Part shown: piece by piece, positions 8,724 through 18,043 of the stretch
Position numbering within the stretch: position 1 is the first letter of the stretch
Layout of the letters: the number at the start of each line of letters is the position of its first letter
IMG/VR virus record: IMGVR_UViG_3300021197_001989
Span: 1-33,731 of that record
DNA from: a virus
Reading direction: 5' to 3' (one strand)
DNA length: 33,731 bases
The notes under the pieces: model-generated
What the model saw: only the letters and a program-made list of their open reading frames with translations
Told to the model about the DNA's origin: nothing
Database searches by the model: none
Translations under genes and position numbers: made by a program

Positions 8724-9566
8724 ATGCCATCATCTTTTTGGGCAGATCCAAAAAAGACATACGCCAAAAGAAATAATCTATTCACTGTTCAGATAGATTT
8801 TAATTCTTCTGTGCCTGATATTGAACCATCTGCAAAAGATCTTTTTAATAAAGTTTCTGGCATTCAATTTGTCGCTACAAGTGTTTCTCTACCTTCTTTC
8901 CAAATTGGAGCAGAAGTTGATAGAAATAATATCGGTGGAGAACAAAGAATTGTAGCTCCAAAAGTTATGGATTGGACACCAATAAAGATTACATTTGCAG
9001 ACTTTGTAGAGAGAGGCACCTATGATGAAGTATTATCTAAGGAATCCCCACAAGCTGGAGAAACGTTTGTGAAGGGACAACCCGGAGTAACCGAAATCAC
9101 TACAACAAGGTTAGCAAAATATCCAGATAGTTCCCTATATCAGGCTTTAATGCATGCATTCTTTGAGTCATTTAATAGAGATCCTGCGATATACCAAGGA
9201 GCGCAGCAAATTAATTTGGATAAATTTAGGAAAATTTTCCAAAATGTAATAATTACCTCGCACTTTGATAATGGAGATATGATTGAGAAGTGGACCTTAA
9301 AAGGTCTGTGGCCACTGGGATTTGAAAACTCTGACCTTTCATATGAGGACGATGGCATAAGAAAATTTTCTTTTGAAGTGGATTATGAGACAGCCGAGTA
9401 CTCTCATATTGGAAAAGATGGTCAAGAAGTAAAGATTTTCAATCATAACCCAAGATCAAAAACAGATAAGCCAACGATCAAAAAAAGAAATCTAGACGGC
9501 TCACTGGTGGAAGATCCAAAAAGCATAAATAATGGTTGGTCAGCACCGATAAGAAGGAAAAAATAA
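8724..9566 (+). CDS. Tube-fold baseplate/tail protein (paralogue of the tail tube, gp54- or gp48-like role)
   Basis: 280 residues with an AAGGAGGG ribosome binding site. The start MPSSFWADPKKTYAKRNNLF, followed by TVQI, parallels the tube protein at 7081. Near residue 190, EKWTLKGLWPLGFENSDLSY mirrors the EKWTLK...GELEY element of the tube, and a strand FSFEVDYETAEY closes the fold. It differs by a ~60-residue insertion in the middle and a basic C-terminal tail (RSKTDKPTIKKRN). Such tube relatives usually form the tube-initiating ring on the baseplate (T4 gp48/gp54). The fold is supported by direct comparison. The exact ring is inference. Confidence 0.75.
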   Translation: MPSSFWADPKKTYAKRNNLFTVQIDFNSSVPDIEPSAKDLFNKVSGIQFVATSVSLPSFQIGAEVDRNNIGGEQRIVAPKVMDWTPIKITFADFVERGTYDEVLSKESPQAGETFVKGQPGVTEITTTRLAKYPDSSLYQALMHAFFESFNRDPAIYQGAQQINLDKFRKIFQNVIITSHFDNGDMIEKWTLKGLWPLGFENSDLSYEDDGIRKFSFEVDYETAEYSHIGKDGQEVKIFNHNPRSKTDKPTIKKRNLDGSLVEDPKSINNGWSAPIRRKK

Positions 9567-9568
9567 TA

Positions 9569-9907
9569 ATGATTCAGGATAATAAAGAAGAAATTTTAAT
9601 TGATTTAGAAGAGCTTAAAAAGAACAACCTAAACGAAGGTTTTCACAGAATGTTTGCAACTTCAATTGAGCTGATGCTTGGACAAATGTTCGGACATTCC
9701 AGCCTCCATGCCTTGACTTCTATGATCAAAGGAAAGCCCAGAGATGTTAAGAGCTTTGCTAAAACAATAGGCCATGAAAAGAAATATATGGATGCCCTAA
9801 AAAAGCATGGCTTAGACAATCCAAAGACGTTTAAAGTTAAGTCTCGCTTGGATAAGGCAGTAAAGGGATTCGAAAAGACCACAGGAATTAAGTGGCCTTT
9901 CAAATAA
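9569..9907 (+). CDS. Small basic tail-module protein of unknown function
   Basis: 112 residues from ATG 9569, which starts 2 nt after the preceding stop codon. AAGAAGGAA at 9551-9559 serves as ribosome binding site. An in-frame upstream start at 9536 lies inside the previous gene and is less likely. The protein is mostly helical, with a hydrophobic centre (FATSIELMLGQMFGHSSLHA) and a lysine-rich C-terminal half ending KWPFK. Its place immediately before the tape-measure gene is where tail assembly chaperones often lie. No sequence family was recognised, so that role is only a possibility. Confidence 0.75.
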   Translation: MIQDNKEEILIDLEELKKNNLNEGFHRMFATSIELMLGQMFGHSSLHALTSMIKGKPRDVKSFAKTIGHEKKYMDALKKHGLDNPKTFKVKSRLDKAVKGFEKTTGIKWPFK

Positions 9908-9921
9908 GGAATTTATAACGG

Positions 9922-12045
9922 ATGGCGAGTGAAAAACAAAATGATCTATTAAGAGAAGAGATTAGTTTACAAGAGCAGTTAAACGAATTCAAGAAAGAAT
10001 ATGTTGAAGCAGTCAAGCTATTGCAATCTGAAGAAGCAATTATTTCTCCTGAACAACTCGAGGCTGCAGAAGATGCAATAATAAACTATGAAAATTTATC
10101 AGCCTCCCTCGCGAAAGTTGCTGAAAAAATAAATAATTTAAAAGCTGCTCAAGATAAATTAACAAGCTCTGCCGACAGTCTCGCAGGAAAATTGGGTGGG
10201 TTATTAAACCTCCAAAAAGACTTTAACGAAACATTAACTTCTTCAATCACAACCTCACTTGGATCTGCTGAAGGCTTTGCAAAGCTTCAAGCATCAATGT
10301 CGAAAACCTTTTCTGCAGCTAACATTGGCGCAATGGTTATCGAAGAAGTCATAACTCAAAGCCTTGAATTAACAAAGGCTCAAGATTCCGCAGCTGCTTC
10401 CTTTGCTCAATCCGGCGGCAACATAAGGCTATATAAGGGCGAAATGTTGGCCTTGGAAAGAAGCTTATTTACAGCTGGTGTCACGTCCGACGAAGCTGCA
10501 GAAGCATTTTTATCTATCAATAGAATATTTACAGATCTAAGACATGTGTCTTCTTCAGCAAGGAAAGATATCGTAGAGACAACAGCCATCTTGCAAGAGC
10601 TTGGCATTTCCTCGGATATCACAGCAGATAACATTCAGTTTATGACAAAGGTCTTGGGAACTTCGGCAGAGCAAGCAGCACATACACAAAGAGAATTATT
10701 TCAATTAGCAAGAACAATTGATATGCCTCCTGACGCGATGGCTTCAGCTTTTAAAGACGCTATGCCTGCATTATCTGCATTTGGAAGTGAGAGTACGGAA
10801 GTTTTCAAAAAGCTGCAAGTAAACGCACGCTCTGCAGGTATGGAGGTTTCAGATGTTCTTAGTATAGTTGAGAAGTTTGATACATTCGATACAGCAGCCC
10901 AGTCAGTTGGAAGGTTAAACGCCATTCTGGGTGGCTCTTATTTGAATTCTATACAAATGGTTACAACCACAGATCCCACGGAAAGAATGAGGCTGTTGTC
11001 TGATGCAGTTAACAGTGCTGGTCTAGCATTTGATGATATGAGTTACTATCAAAGAAGAGCACTTGCAGACGCAATGGGCATGGATATTCCACAATTGGCC
11101 TTATTAATGAGAGATGGGTTTGAGCAAGCAGTACCAACAGCACAGATGTCTCAAGCTGAATTAGCAAACTTAGCTGAAGAGGCAAAAGAATTCCAGACTG
11201 TTATGGATGAGCTTAAGCAGACGGGAATGCTTCTGGCACAAAGCTTGATGCCTCTCGTCACTATTTTGAAAAATACATTGAATGTATTTCAAAGCATTAT
11301 TACAGCTAGTCCTGATCTCCAAAAAGTATTCCCAGCCCTTGTAGTCGGAGTTGGCGGTCTCGCCGTAGCATTTAGCGGCCTAACTGCATCGGTGTGGCCA
11401 CTCTTGACCATTTTTGCGCCCTTGGCAGTTCTAATGGTTGCACTTACTGATGCATCGGCTCCGCTCAAAGCGGGCATTGGCGGTGTTTCTATCGCAACAG
11501 GGGTGCTAATTCTCGCACTTATTAAATTAAATGTGATATCAGGTGGCCTAGTTTTTGCCATTGGTGCAATCGCATCTGGCCTTGTAGCAATAGCAAGTAT
11601 TATCTGGCATAAAGCAGCATCTCCCGGCATGATTGACTCGCTAGATTCTCTGGGTACGGGTTTCGATAACTTATCATCTGATCTTGGCGGAACAGCCAGC
11701 GCGTTTGGTTCTCTAAAGGGAGAGATGGTAAATACTGCCAAGGCAGCACATAAACTCGATGGAACAAAAGTTGAAATGCAAACTAAAATGACGGCATCTA
11801 CTTCCGGAATGACAGCAGGCGGCGCATCAACAGCAATCAGAACAGCGAGAGATTCTGCTCAAGCATCGTCAGCGGCATACATGAATCAAGCACAGAACAT
11901 CACCTCAGATGTTAACGTCTCGGTAAAGGCAGATGATAAGTCCTTAATCAAGCTAGTTGTAAAAGCAACCGAAGAAGTGATTAACTATAGAGATTCCGGC
12001 ATAAACCCAAATGCAAATGTTATTGCAAATAAGGTAATGGTATAA
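9922..12045 (+). CDS. Tail tape measure protein
   Basis: 707 residues. The protein sets tail length and is threaded through the tube. The N-terminal ~110 residues are coiled-coil (LREEISLQEQLNEFKKEYVE), followed by a long alanine/serine-rich helical region. Residues ~468-560 hold several hydrophobic segments rich in G, A, L and I (for example ALVVGVGGLAVAFSGL and TGVLILALIKLNVI), typical of the tape-measure membrane-interacting region. The tail is polar with many T, S and Q. It ends 1 nt before the next ATG. Size and position after the tube-type genes support the call. T4 gp29 has this role with 590 residues. Confidence 0.85.
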   Translation: MASEKQNDLLREEISLQEQLNEFKKEYVEAVKLLQSEEAIISPEQLEAAEDAIINYENLSASLAKVAEKINNLKAAQDKLTSSADSLAGKLGGLLNLQKDFNETLTSSITTSLGSAEGFAKLQASMSKTFSAANIGAMVIEEVITQSLELTKAQDSAAASFAQSGGNIRLYKGEMLALERSLFTAGVTSDEAAEAFLSINRIFTDLRHVSSSARKDIVETTAILQELGISSDITADNIQFMTKVLGTSAEQAAHTQRELFQLARTIDMPPDAMASAFKDAMPALSAFGSESTEVFKKLQVNARSAGMEVSDVLSIVEKFDTFDTAAQSVGRLNAILGGSYLNSIQMVTTTDPTERMRLLSDAVNSAGLAFDDMSYYQRRALADAMGMDIPQLALLMRDGFEQAVPTAQMSQAELANLAEEAKEFQTVMDELKQTGMLLAQSLMPLVTILKNTLNVFQSIITASPDLQKVFPALVVGVGGLAVAFSGLTASVWPLLTIFAPLAVLMVALTDASAPLKAGIGGVSIATGVLILALIKLNVISGGLVFAIGAIASGLVAIASIIWHKAASPGMIDSLDSLGTGFDNLSSDLGGTASAFGSLKGEMVNTAKAAHKLDGTKVEMQTKMTASTSGMTAGGASTAIRTARDSAQASSAAYMNQAQNITSDVNVSVKADDKSLIKLVVKATEEVINYRDSGINPNANVIANKVMV

Positions 12046-12046
12046 A

Positions 12047-12631
12047 ATGGCTATAAAAACAAAAACAGGCAAAGAGATAACAATAGAACATGTCCCAACT
12101 GGATTAATGTTTGTTTTTCCAAATACTGGATTGAGAGTATTTAACGAATCCTATTCATCAGACTGGAATGAAGAGCAAGTATTCGGAAAAATGGATCCCA
12201 TAATGTCCTTCAAAGGGACAAGAAGAAATATAAGTATTGAATTTATCACATCAGATTCCGGCGGAGTTCAGAGCGCAGAGCAACTAGCAACATTTCTATA
12301 TCCAACATATGGTAAGACAAACAACGCTTTGTCCTTGAAAGACCCTCCTCTTATCAGAGTGCTTTTCAAGGGCTTTGTTCAAGCGACAGATGACTTAGGT
12401 CAGTTATGTGCTGTAACAAACTACTCAATTGACAGAGGAACATCTTACAATGATAAGACAACTACGGAAAAGTCTGGAGAATTAGAGGCCACACAAATAG
12501 TAGTCCAAATGGATCTTGTGCCTCTTCATGAATATGACATTGGCTGGATTGAAGAAGACGGGAGTTACAACTTCGGTGGAAAAGCAGCACAAGGTACATA
12601 TTACTTCTCAAATAGGAAAATAGGAAAATAA
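12047..12631 (+). CDS. Baseplate/tail tube adaptor-like protein
   Basis: 194 residues. The element SYSSDWNEEQVFGKMDPIMS (residues ~36-55), followed by FKGTRR, and the later PPLIRVLFKGFV and LVPLHEYDIGW segments match a recurrent protein of contractile-tail phages found between the tape measure and baseplate genes. I associate that protein with the tube-baseplate junction. The fold is probably mainly beta. It overlaps neither neighbour: it begins 1 nt after the tape measure stop, and the next ATG is 1 nt after its own stop, so the genes are likely translationally coupled. The junction role is an inference from position and remembered family pattern. Confidence 0.65.
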   Translation: MAIKTKTGKEITIEHVPTGLMFVFPNTGLRVFNESYSSDWNEEQVFGKMDPIMSFKGTRRNISIEFITSDSGGVQSAEQLATFLYPTYGKTNNALSLKDPPLIRVLFKGFVQATDDLGQLCAVTNYSIDRGTSYNDKTTTEKSGELEATQIVVQMDLVPLHEYDIGWIEEDGSYNFGGKAAQGTYYFSNRKIGK

Positions 12632-12632
12632 A

Positions 12633-12974
12633 ATGGCATTCAGAAGAAACGACAATAGAACAGAATTTTACAATGACAACAAGCTTTATGATGAATATTT
12701 CGATAAGAAAAATAAGAAAGGCTTCGTTCAGTATACCTCCCCTGTTTACAGTGAAGTAACAGAAGAGCAAAAAGACAACATACAGTCAGCAGTATATATC
12801 TGGAAAACTGGAGATCGTTTTTATAAACTGGCATTTGAATATTATAATAATCCTAAGTATTGGTGGGTAATCGCTTTGTTTAATGGCACACCAACAGAAT
12901 CTCATGTAAAGCCCGGAGATCAAATTTTGATACCAGTTGATCATGAAGAAATCATTCGCGTTTATGGAGTTTAA
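12633..12974 (+). CDS. Baseplate wedge protein with LysM-like domain (T4 gp53-like)
   Basis: 113 residues. The C-terminal 60 residues form a LysM-type unit: VYIWKTGDRFYKLAFEYYNN, then WWVIALFNG, then VKPGDQILIPVD. The WW(V)IA.(F)N and KPGD.(I).IP elements are characteristic of gp53-type wedge proteins, which join wedges around the hub. The N-terminal ~50 residues are charged and carry a short YTSPVYSEVTEEQ arm. It lies in a run of closely packed baseplate genes. The family is recognised with good confidence. The precise T4 equivalence is less sure. Confidence 0.8.
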   Translation: MAFRRNDNRTEFYNDNKLYDEYFDKKNKKGFVQYTSPVYSEVTEEQKDNIQSAVYIWKTGDRFYKLAFEYYNNPKYWWVIALFNGTPTESHVKPGDQILIPVDHEEIIRVYGV

Positions 12975-12976
12975 TT

Positions 12977-15900
12977 ATGGGCTTTTTTCTAACAGAGAGA
13001 GAAATCTTAGGCTTATTTGACAATGAGTACGATCGGTCCAATGTTAATTTGGATATTCAGCAAATCATTTCCAGCAATTTGGCGTTTGACACTGAATCGG
13101 CAACCACAAGAAAAGTTGATGAGATCCCGCCAGAGAATATATATTTTAATGAACTGATTGGCATTGAAGCCATAGGTACTGCACAAACTAAAAAACAATT
13201 CCGTCAAGCTAACCTTAGTGATTTTGACAGAGTAATCTTTGATTTATATAATCCAAGCGGAGGCGGAGAAGGCTTCGCGTCAGGCGCAAGATTTCTAAAT
13301 CCTACAATTTTTATTAATAAATTTTTGGCACCAAAGGTTGAAGAGCTTGTAGACTTTGTAAAATTAGAAGATCTTGAGAAAGAAATCCGCAACTATTCAT
13401 TGATCATGAAATCAAAGGGATACAAGTTTTGGACACCATATTCAATTCCATCCGGCGCACCCTTTGATATAGAGCAGAGAATTAATACGTCCGAAAAAAG
13501 TGCAGCAATCGCGATCTATGGAAACCAGAGTGGCCCATACGATGTTTTAAATATTAGGCAGGGAAATAGTACGCCATCTTCTAGGTTTATTGAGAGGAAG
13601 TTTTCTTCTATTGCTTCTAAATTTGTTAGAACAACGTCTCTTGCGCGGCGAGGCCCATCCGAAGATAAGAAGAATGTTGAAAACTATCTCTTTCTAGCAG
13701 GAAGCACGCCTCACCACGCACTGGAAAATATTTTTACAGACAAAAGATACGGCATTGTACTGGAACCTTCTAATCCAGAAATTTTCACACAGGGTACATC
13801 ACTTCAGCCTTCGGTCGGAAACAAAATAGAGCTTTCGAGAAAATATCCGGCTGTCTCTCCTTTAGCTGGATCAGTTCCGTTTTACACCAAAAGTCCTCCA
13901 ACTGTTGGTGCACCCACAGGATTAGGAGTGCCACGAATAAATATACAGGAAGATGTCGAAAAAATCCTTTCTGCTATTGAACGTATCGAGAAAAACATAA
14001 AAGTAAAAAAAGACTCTAAAGATTCCAATATAACTGTTAGCCTTTTCAAAGATGTATATAAGCCAATAGAATTAGCAAAAATTATAATGGCTCGCTGGGC
14101 ACTAAGAACCCTAGCAGATCAGATAAGGCAAGTGCGAGAGCAAATTAAAATATCTGACAACGACGACGCAGTGATTGCTCTTTCAGAGGAGATACTTGAT
14201 GCCATAAAAAGAGAAAGAATAGCAGACCCAGACTTTGATGCCTACGATCCTAAAACGACAGAAAATTTATCAAATCTTGTACAAAGGAGGGTAGAAATTT
14301 CCCCTCAATGTTATTTGATAAATAATATTATTGAAGCTGCAAAATTGAATCGTTTGAGGTTGAACATGAGCCAGCCAGCAGTTGGCCCAACAGCAGATAT
14401 TAGATATGAGAAAGTTAGAATTGTGAGTGATAGCGGCAAAAACTCTGCCGCGCTGATCAACAAGCTAACAGTAAACAAGAACCAATCCAAGATGCTTGAT
14501 CTAAGACCGACAGACATATCCAATTTATATCCATATTTGAGAATATATAAAACAGTATTTGATCAGCAGGGCAGAGTAGAAAAAGAGGCAGAGTTTAAAT
14601 TTCCTAATTTAACAAACGTCCAGAGCACCAATAAGGCGATGGAAGTAATTGGAAATGTAACCAACCAATATACACAGGAATATGGTATAACATCATTTAA
14701 TTGGAGCTTTGTTGGATCCGATCCCTTTTCATATGCTAATGATATTGACGCGACACTTTCATTGCATTTTAATGATTTTGAACAGCTTGTATTGGAAAGA
14801 AAGACAATCTACGATGGCGAGGAAGTAAGGTATAGGCTGTTGGACTTGATATCAATTTCCGAAAAGGAGCTAAAAGAGTTAAATAAGTTAGGCTCTGGGT
14901 CACCTTTATCGAAAACAGATTTTAAATATGATATTAGGGTAGATGTGGGCTGGAATGGTCCAAATTCAGAAAAGGTGAGAGGATTCAGTGCTGAAGATAG
15001 CATAAGGACTTTTTACCTCGCGATGACTGATTATGATATTGGTTTTAACCAAGAAGGGTTTTTTGAACTTATTATAAATTACAAAGCAAGACTAGAACAG
15101 GCCATGTATGATAGGAGGACAAATATATTACAACCTCCAAAATCAGAGAAAAAAGAAATAGAAAGATTGCAAAAAGAAATATCGGATTTAAAGGCGAGCA
15201 ATGAAGGTAATCAAAATAAGAACATAGGCTTAATAAGGGGGCTTGAAGACAGGGTAACGGAATTACAGTTTGAATTAAAGTCTGATACTTTCTCAAATGT
15301 GGTTGCCTTCTTGATAGAAAATGGTTCAATATTTTCAGAAACGGTAACGCCTGCGCAGATGTTTGGTTATGAAACAGAAAATGTAAACTTGCAAGACAAT
15401 GTAAGTACTACTCCAAACCAGAACTCGGAAGCTTTTGCAACACTGAAGGCAGTAGTCAATTTGGATGTCACATCACCGAGCCTCGGACTCTTTGATTTCG
15501 CTAACGCCGCATTTCTGGGGAGTAAACTCTATAGCATGGCTACATTCGACGAGGCAGACGCAAAGAAGCAGAGAATGTTGAATATTCCAGAGGAGCAATT
15601 GAGGATTATTCCTAAAAAAGAAAATGGAGAATATATTTTAAACTTTTTCTTTCTGGGTGATCTTATTGAATCACTATGTCGTAATGTCTTCAAGGAAGAC
15701 GCATCAAGGACACCCGCTGAACAAGATTTTATAAACGATATTAGAATCATTACAACAGATTTTCTTATATATGATCCAAAAAAACTAGAGTCAAAAACAT
15801 TAAATAAGGTAAACATATCAGACATACCAATATCAGTTGATTTATTTTCAAGTTTCTATTTTGAAAAGGTTATAAAATATAATGTAACCAGATATTCTTT

Positions 15901-16732
15901 GATGAAGTTCATAAAAGATGTTATATCTTATTGTATTTTGAATATTTTTGAAGAATGCTTTGGAGAGGATAATTTAGTCTCTTCAATCAATACCGCCTTT
16001 ACAGATTTCAGTAAAACACCGGGAGGAAATGATCCCTTTGACATGAAAAATTTCAACAAAGATAAGCCATTAAAATTCGGAGGCATGCCTTTAGGTCAAA
16101 ATTATGAAAGCAAATCACCTATTACAAAAGTGCATATGGATTTAAGTGCTTCCAACGTGTCAATACCTAAAATATCAAGAAAGAAGGACAGGAAGGATTG
16201 TGTGCATTCTTTGATTATCTATACCGATGCTTTTGACGTGCAAGAATTAAAGATTAATCCGGGATCTTATAATAAGAAAAGAGAAGAAGATAATAAGATT
16301 GGTCTATACCATTTGGATATCGGATCCATAAAGGGTATTCTGAAGAAAATAAACTTTTCGAAAACAGATCAAAGATATTTAAGAGAACAAAGATACACTC
16401 AAGATGTTGCCAAAGGGTTTGCAATTTTATCAAACGTTTTTGATGTTGATATCGAATTGGTGGGAAATACTCTGTTTTTCCCCGGCCAAAGAGTATTTCT
16501 CAATCTCGGGGAAAGGTTCTCTGCTTTGGGCAAGCCTTATGACAAGGGATTCTCTTTTGCAAAAGTGATGGGCATGGGCGGGTATCATCTCATAACTTCC
16601 GTAGAAAACGAAATATCTCCAGATGGATTTAGTACAAAGATTAAGGCAAGGTGGGAGACATCTGGTGACGGAGATAATAAGGATGTCAACAAGGGTGTCT
16701 CCGTCTCAAGTCCATTAAGTCAGGGTTCATAA
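12977..16732 (+). CDS. Very large baseplate/virion structural protein
   Basis: 1251 residues, SD GGAG at 12966-12969 and ATG 12977. The N-terminal third is helical and charged. A middle section has FNWSFVGSDPFSYANDIDAT and LHFNDFEQLV, beta-barrel-like. A coiled coil sits near residues 715-760 (KKEIERLQKEISDLKASN). The last ~120 residues, with NTLFFPGQRVFLNLG and FAKVMGMGGYHLITSVEN and ending KARWETSG, match the C-terminal part of large baseplate hub or LysM-linked structural proteins of marine T4-like phages. It probably belongs to the hub or wedge periphery. No peptidase or lysozyme motif was seen. Confidence 0.7.
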   Translation: MGFFLTEREILGLFDNEYDRSNVNLDIQQIISSNLAFDTESATTRKVDEIPPENIYFNELIGIEAIGTAQTKKQFRQANLSDFDRVIFDLYNPSGGGEGFASGARFLNPTIFINKFLAPKVEELVDFVKLEDLEKEIRNYSLIMKSKGYKFWTPYSIPSGAPFDIEQRINTSEKSAAIAIYGNQSGPYDVLNIRQGNSTPSSRFIERKFSSIASKFVRTTSLARRGPSEDKKNVENYLFLAGSTPHHALENIFTDKRYGIVLEPSNPEIFTQGTSLQPSVGNKIELSRKYPAVSPLAGSVPFYTKSPPTVGAPTGLGVPRINIQEDVEKILSAIERIEKNIKVKKDSKDSNITVSLFKDVYKPIELAKIIMARWALRTLADQIRQVREQIKISDNDDAVIALSEEILDAIKRERIADPDFDAYDPKTTENLSNLVQRRVEISPQCYLINNIIEAAKLNRLRLNMSQPAVGPTADIRYEKVRIVSDSGKNSAALINKLTVNKNQSKMLDLRPTDISNLYPYLRIYKTVFDQQGRVEKEAEFKFPNLTNVQSTNKAMEVIGNVTNQYTQEYGITSFNWSFVGSDPFSYANDIDATLSLHFNDFEQLVLERKTIYDGEEVRYRLLDLISISEKELKELNKLGSGSPLSKTDFKYDIRVDVGWNGPNSEKVRGFSAEDSIRTFYLAMTDYDIGFNQEGFFELIINYKARLEQAMYDRRTNILQPPKSEKKEIERLQKEISDLKASNEGNQNKNIGLIRGLEDRVTELQFELKSDTFSNVVAFLIENGSIFSETVTPAQMFGYETENVNLQDNVSTTPNQNSEAFATLKAVVNLDVTSPSLGLFDFANAAFLGSKLYSMATFDEADAKKQRMLNIPEEQLRIIPKKENGEYILNFFFLGDLIESLCRNVFKEDASRTPAEQDFINDIRIITTDFLIYDPKKLESKTLNKVNISDIPISVDLFSSFYFEKVIKYNVTRYSLMKFIKDVISYCILNIFEECFGEDNLVSSINTAFTDFSKTPGGNDPFDMKNFNKDKPLKFGGMPLGQNYESKSPITKVHMDLSASNVSIPKISRKKDRKDCVHSLIIYTDAFDVQELKINPGSYNKKREEDNKIGLYHLDIGSIKGILKKINFSKTDQRYLREQRYTQDVAKGFAILSNVFDVDIELVGNTLFFPGQRVFLNLGERFSALGKPYDKGFSFAKVMGMGGYHLITSVENEISPDGFSTKIKARWETSGDGDNKDVNKGVSVSSPLSQGS

Positions 16733-16789
16733 AACTATCTGAGCCATAAGGCACACAATAGCCGATAAATTTTTAAAAGAGAAAAACAA

Positions 16790-18043
16790 ATGCCAATTTA
16801 CAGATTAGACGCAAACAATAACTTAAATTCTTCAGAGCTTTTCCATAGAAGAATTCTTTATAAGTTTTTTGCCCTATCATTCGATGGGGAGACTCCACAG
16901 TTGCAGGCTTCTGGTATCAAGGATTACTGGAATTTTGAGAACTATTTTTATGGTAAAGTGAATCAAAACTTTGTTCCCGTTCTTCCGGTTACAGATAAGT
17001 TAAAACAAATAGAAGGTCAAAACGGCAACGTCCTTGCGTTTGATTTCGTTGCAGAATCCTTTGCTAAGTTTAAAAGTTTCTTTTCCGTGCCATTGAGGGT
17101 GGGCCGATTATCACCCGGAACTCCCATATCGGATCCTATGCCAGTCAAAGGATTCCAAAACAATGAACTGGAGTATCAAGATTATATAATTTTCTTTATG
17201 GATCAATTCAATAATTTCATTTTCAATTCCGGCATGGCCAGTAAAATAAAAGGCCCAAAAGAATATACAAGGCGGTTCTTTGAGTTTTATTTTTCTGATG
17301 ATATCCCCATCTTGAGAAGTAGTTATTTTCTCTCTTTTAGGAATCCCGGATATAGCTCTGGACTCTCTTTGATGCTGGCAGACTTAGATGCCTCAAATGA
17401 TAAGATAAAGATGGAGTTTATTGAGTCTCCAAACTTTGAGTTTTATAGGAAAGCAGCAATCAATTCGGGCTTTCAGATTGATAAGAACGTTCCATGGAGA
17501 ATCAACATAGATCTAAAATCTCCAGTAATTATAGAAAAATATTTCTCTGGAGCGTTTCAACAAAGAGATTTTGTTTCAGACGTATTCTCTTCTTATTTTG
17601 TAAAGGCATACAGGGGCGAGATGAATTCTATAGTGGCTGCAATATTTTATGGATATAGAAATTTGTATGACAGATTACCAGAACCTCCGGAGACAAACTG
17701 TATTGATGGCAACGAGCCAATAGAGCCAACTTTAGAAAGCGTAAGGTCATCATTCAACACCACTTATTGGAGTGGTAAATACATTGAGATGAAAAATAAG
17801 GAAGCAGGAAAGCCATTTGGTGAACAAAAAATACAATACATCAAGAATAATGCTTTTGTAAATCGCTCTCAAAACTTCGAAGACTATATAAATTCCAAAT
17901 TTAAATTGCCATGGCTTGAGCCCGGTTCTCTTGTCTACGAAAAGATAAAAAGAGAATTTAAAGAAAGTGGAGAAAAAGTACTTGACAATTTCTCTGAACA
18001 TGTTAAAATAATAGTAATGAATTCAATTGAATCAATTTACTGA
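16790..18043 (+). CDS. Virion structural protein of unknown function
   Basis: 417 residues from ATG 16790, after a 57-bp gap that holds no clear promoter. The protein is rich in aromatic residues (many F and Y), for example RRFFEFYFSDDIPILRSSYF, and has no membrane segment or signal peptide. It ends 17 nt inside the following polymerase gene and is the last gene of the tail block. A baseplate or tail accessory role follows only from location. No family was recognised. The 3' end carries a promoter (17982-18009). Confidence 0.65.
   Translation: MPIYRLDANNNLNSSELFHRRILYKFFALSFDGETPQLQASGIKDYWNFENYFYGKVNQNFVPVLPVTDKLKQIEGQNGNVLAFDFVAESFAKFKSFFSVPLRVGRLSPGTPISDPMPVKGFQNNELEYQDYIIFFMDQFNNFIFNSGMASKIKGPKEYTRRFFEFYFSDDIPILRSSYFLSFRNPGYSSGLSLMLADLDASNDKIKMEFIESPNFEFYRKAAINSGFQIDKNVPWRINIDLKSPVIIEKYFSGAFQQRDFVSDVFSSYFVKAYRGEMNSIVAAIFYGYRNLYDRLPEPPETNCIDGNEPIEPTLESVRSSFNTTYWSGKYIEMKNKEAGKPFGEQKIQYIKNNAFVNRSQNFEDYINSKFKLPWLEPGSLVYEKIKREFKESGEKVLDNFSEHVKIIVMNSIESIY
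17982..18009 (+). promoter_or_regulatory. Sigma70-type promoter for the polymerase gene
   Basis: TTGACA (17982-17987), 16-bp spacer, TAAAAT (18004-18009), with an extended TGT just before the -10. It marks the border between the tail block and the replication block. Transcription would start about 10 nt before the TTG at 18027, leaving a very short leader for that start and a normal leader for the TTG at 18051. Confidence 0.65.

Noticed and set aside
11289-11741. A 150-residue - strand reading frame opposite the tape measure
   Set aside because: It is the mirror of the hydrophobic, GC-richer part of the tape-measure gene, without start signals or conserved motifs.
13224-13252. TTGACA-17 bp-TATAAT inside the large 12977 gene
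   Set aside because: Both boxes are perfect, but it lacks the TG extension shared by the other promoters, lies only 250 bp into a 3.7-kb gene, and has no gene start nearby. It is most likely chance.
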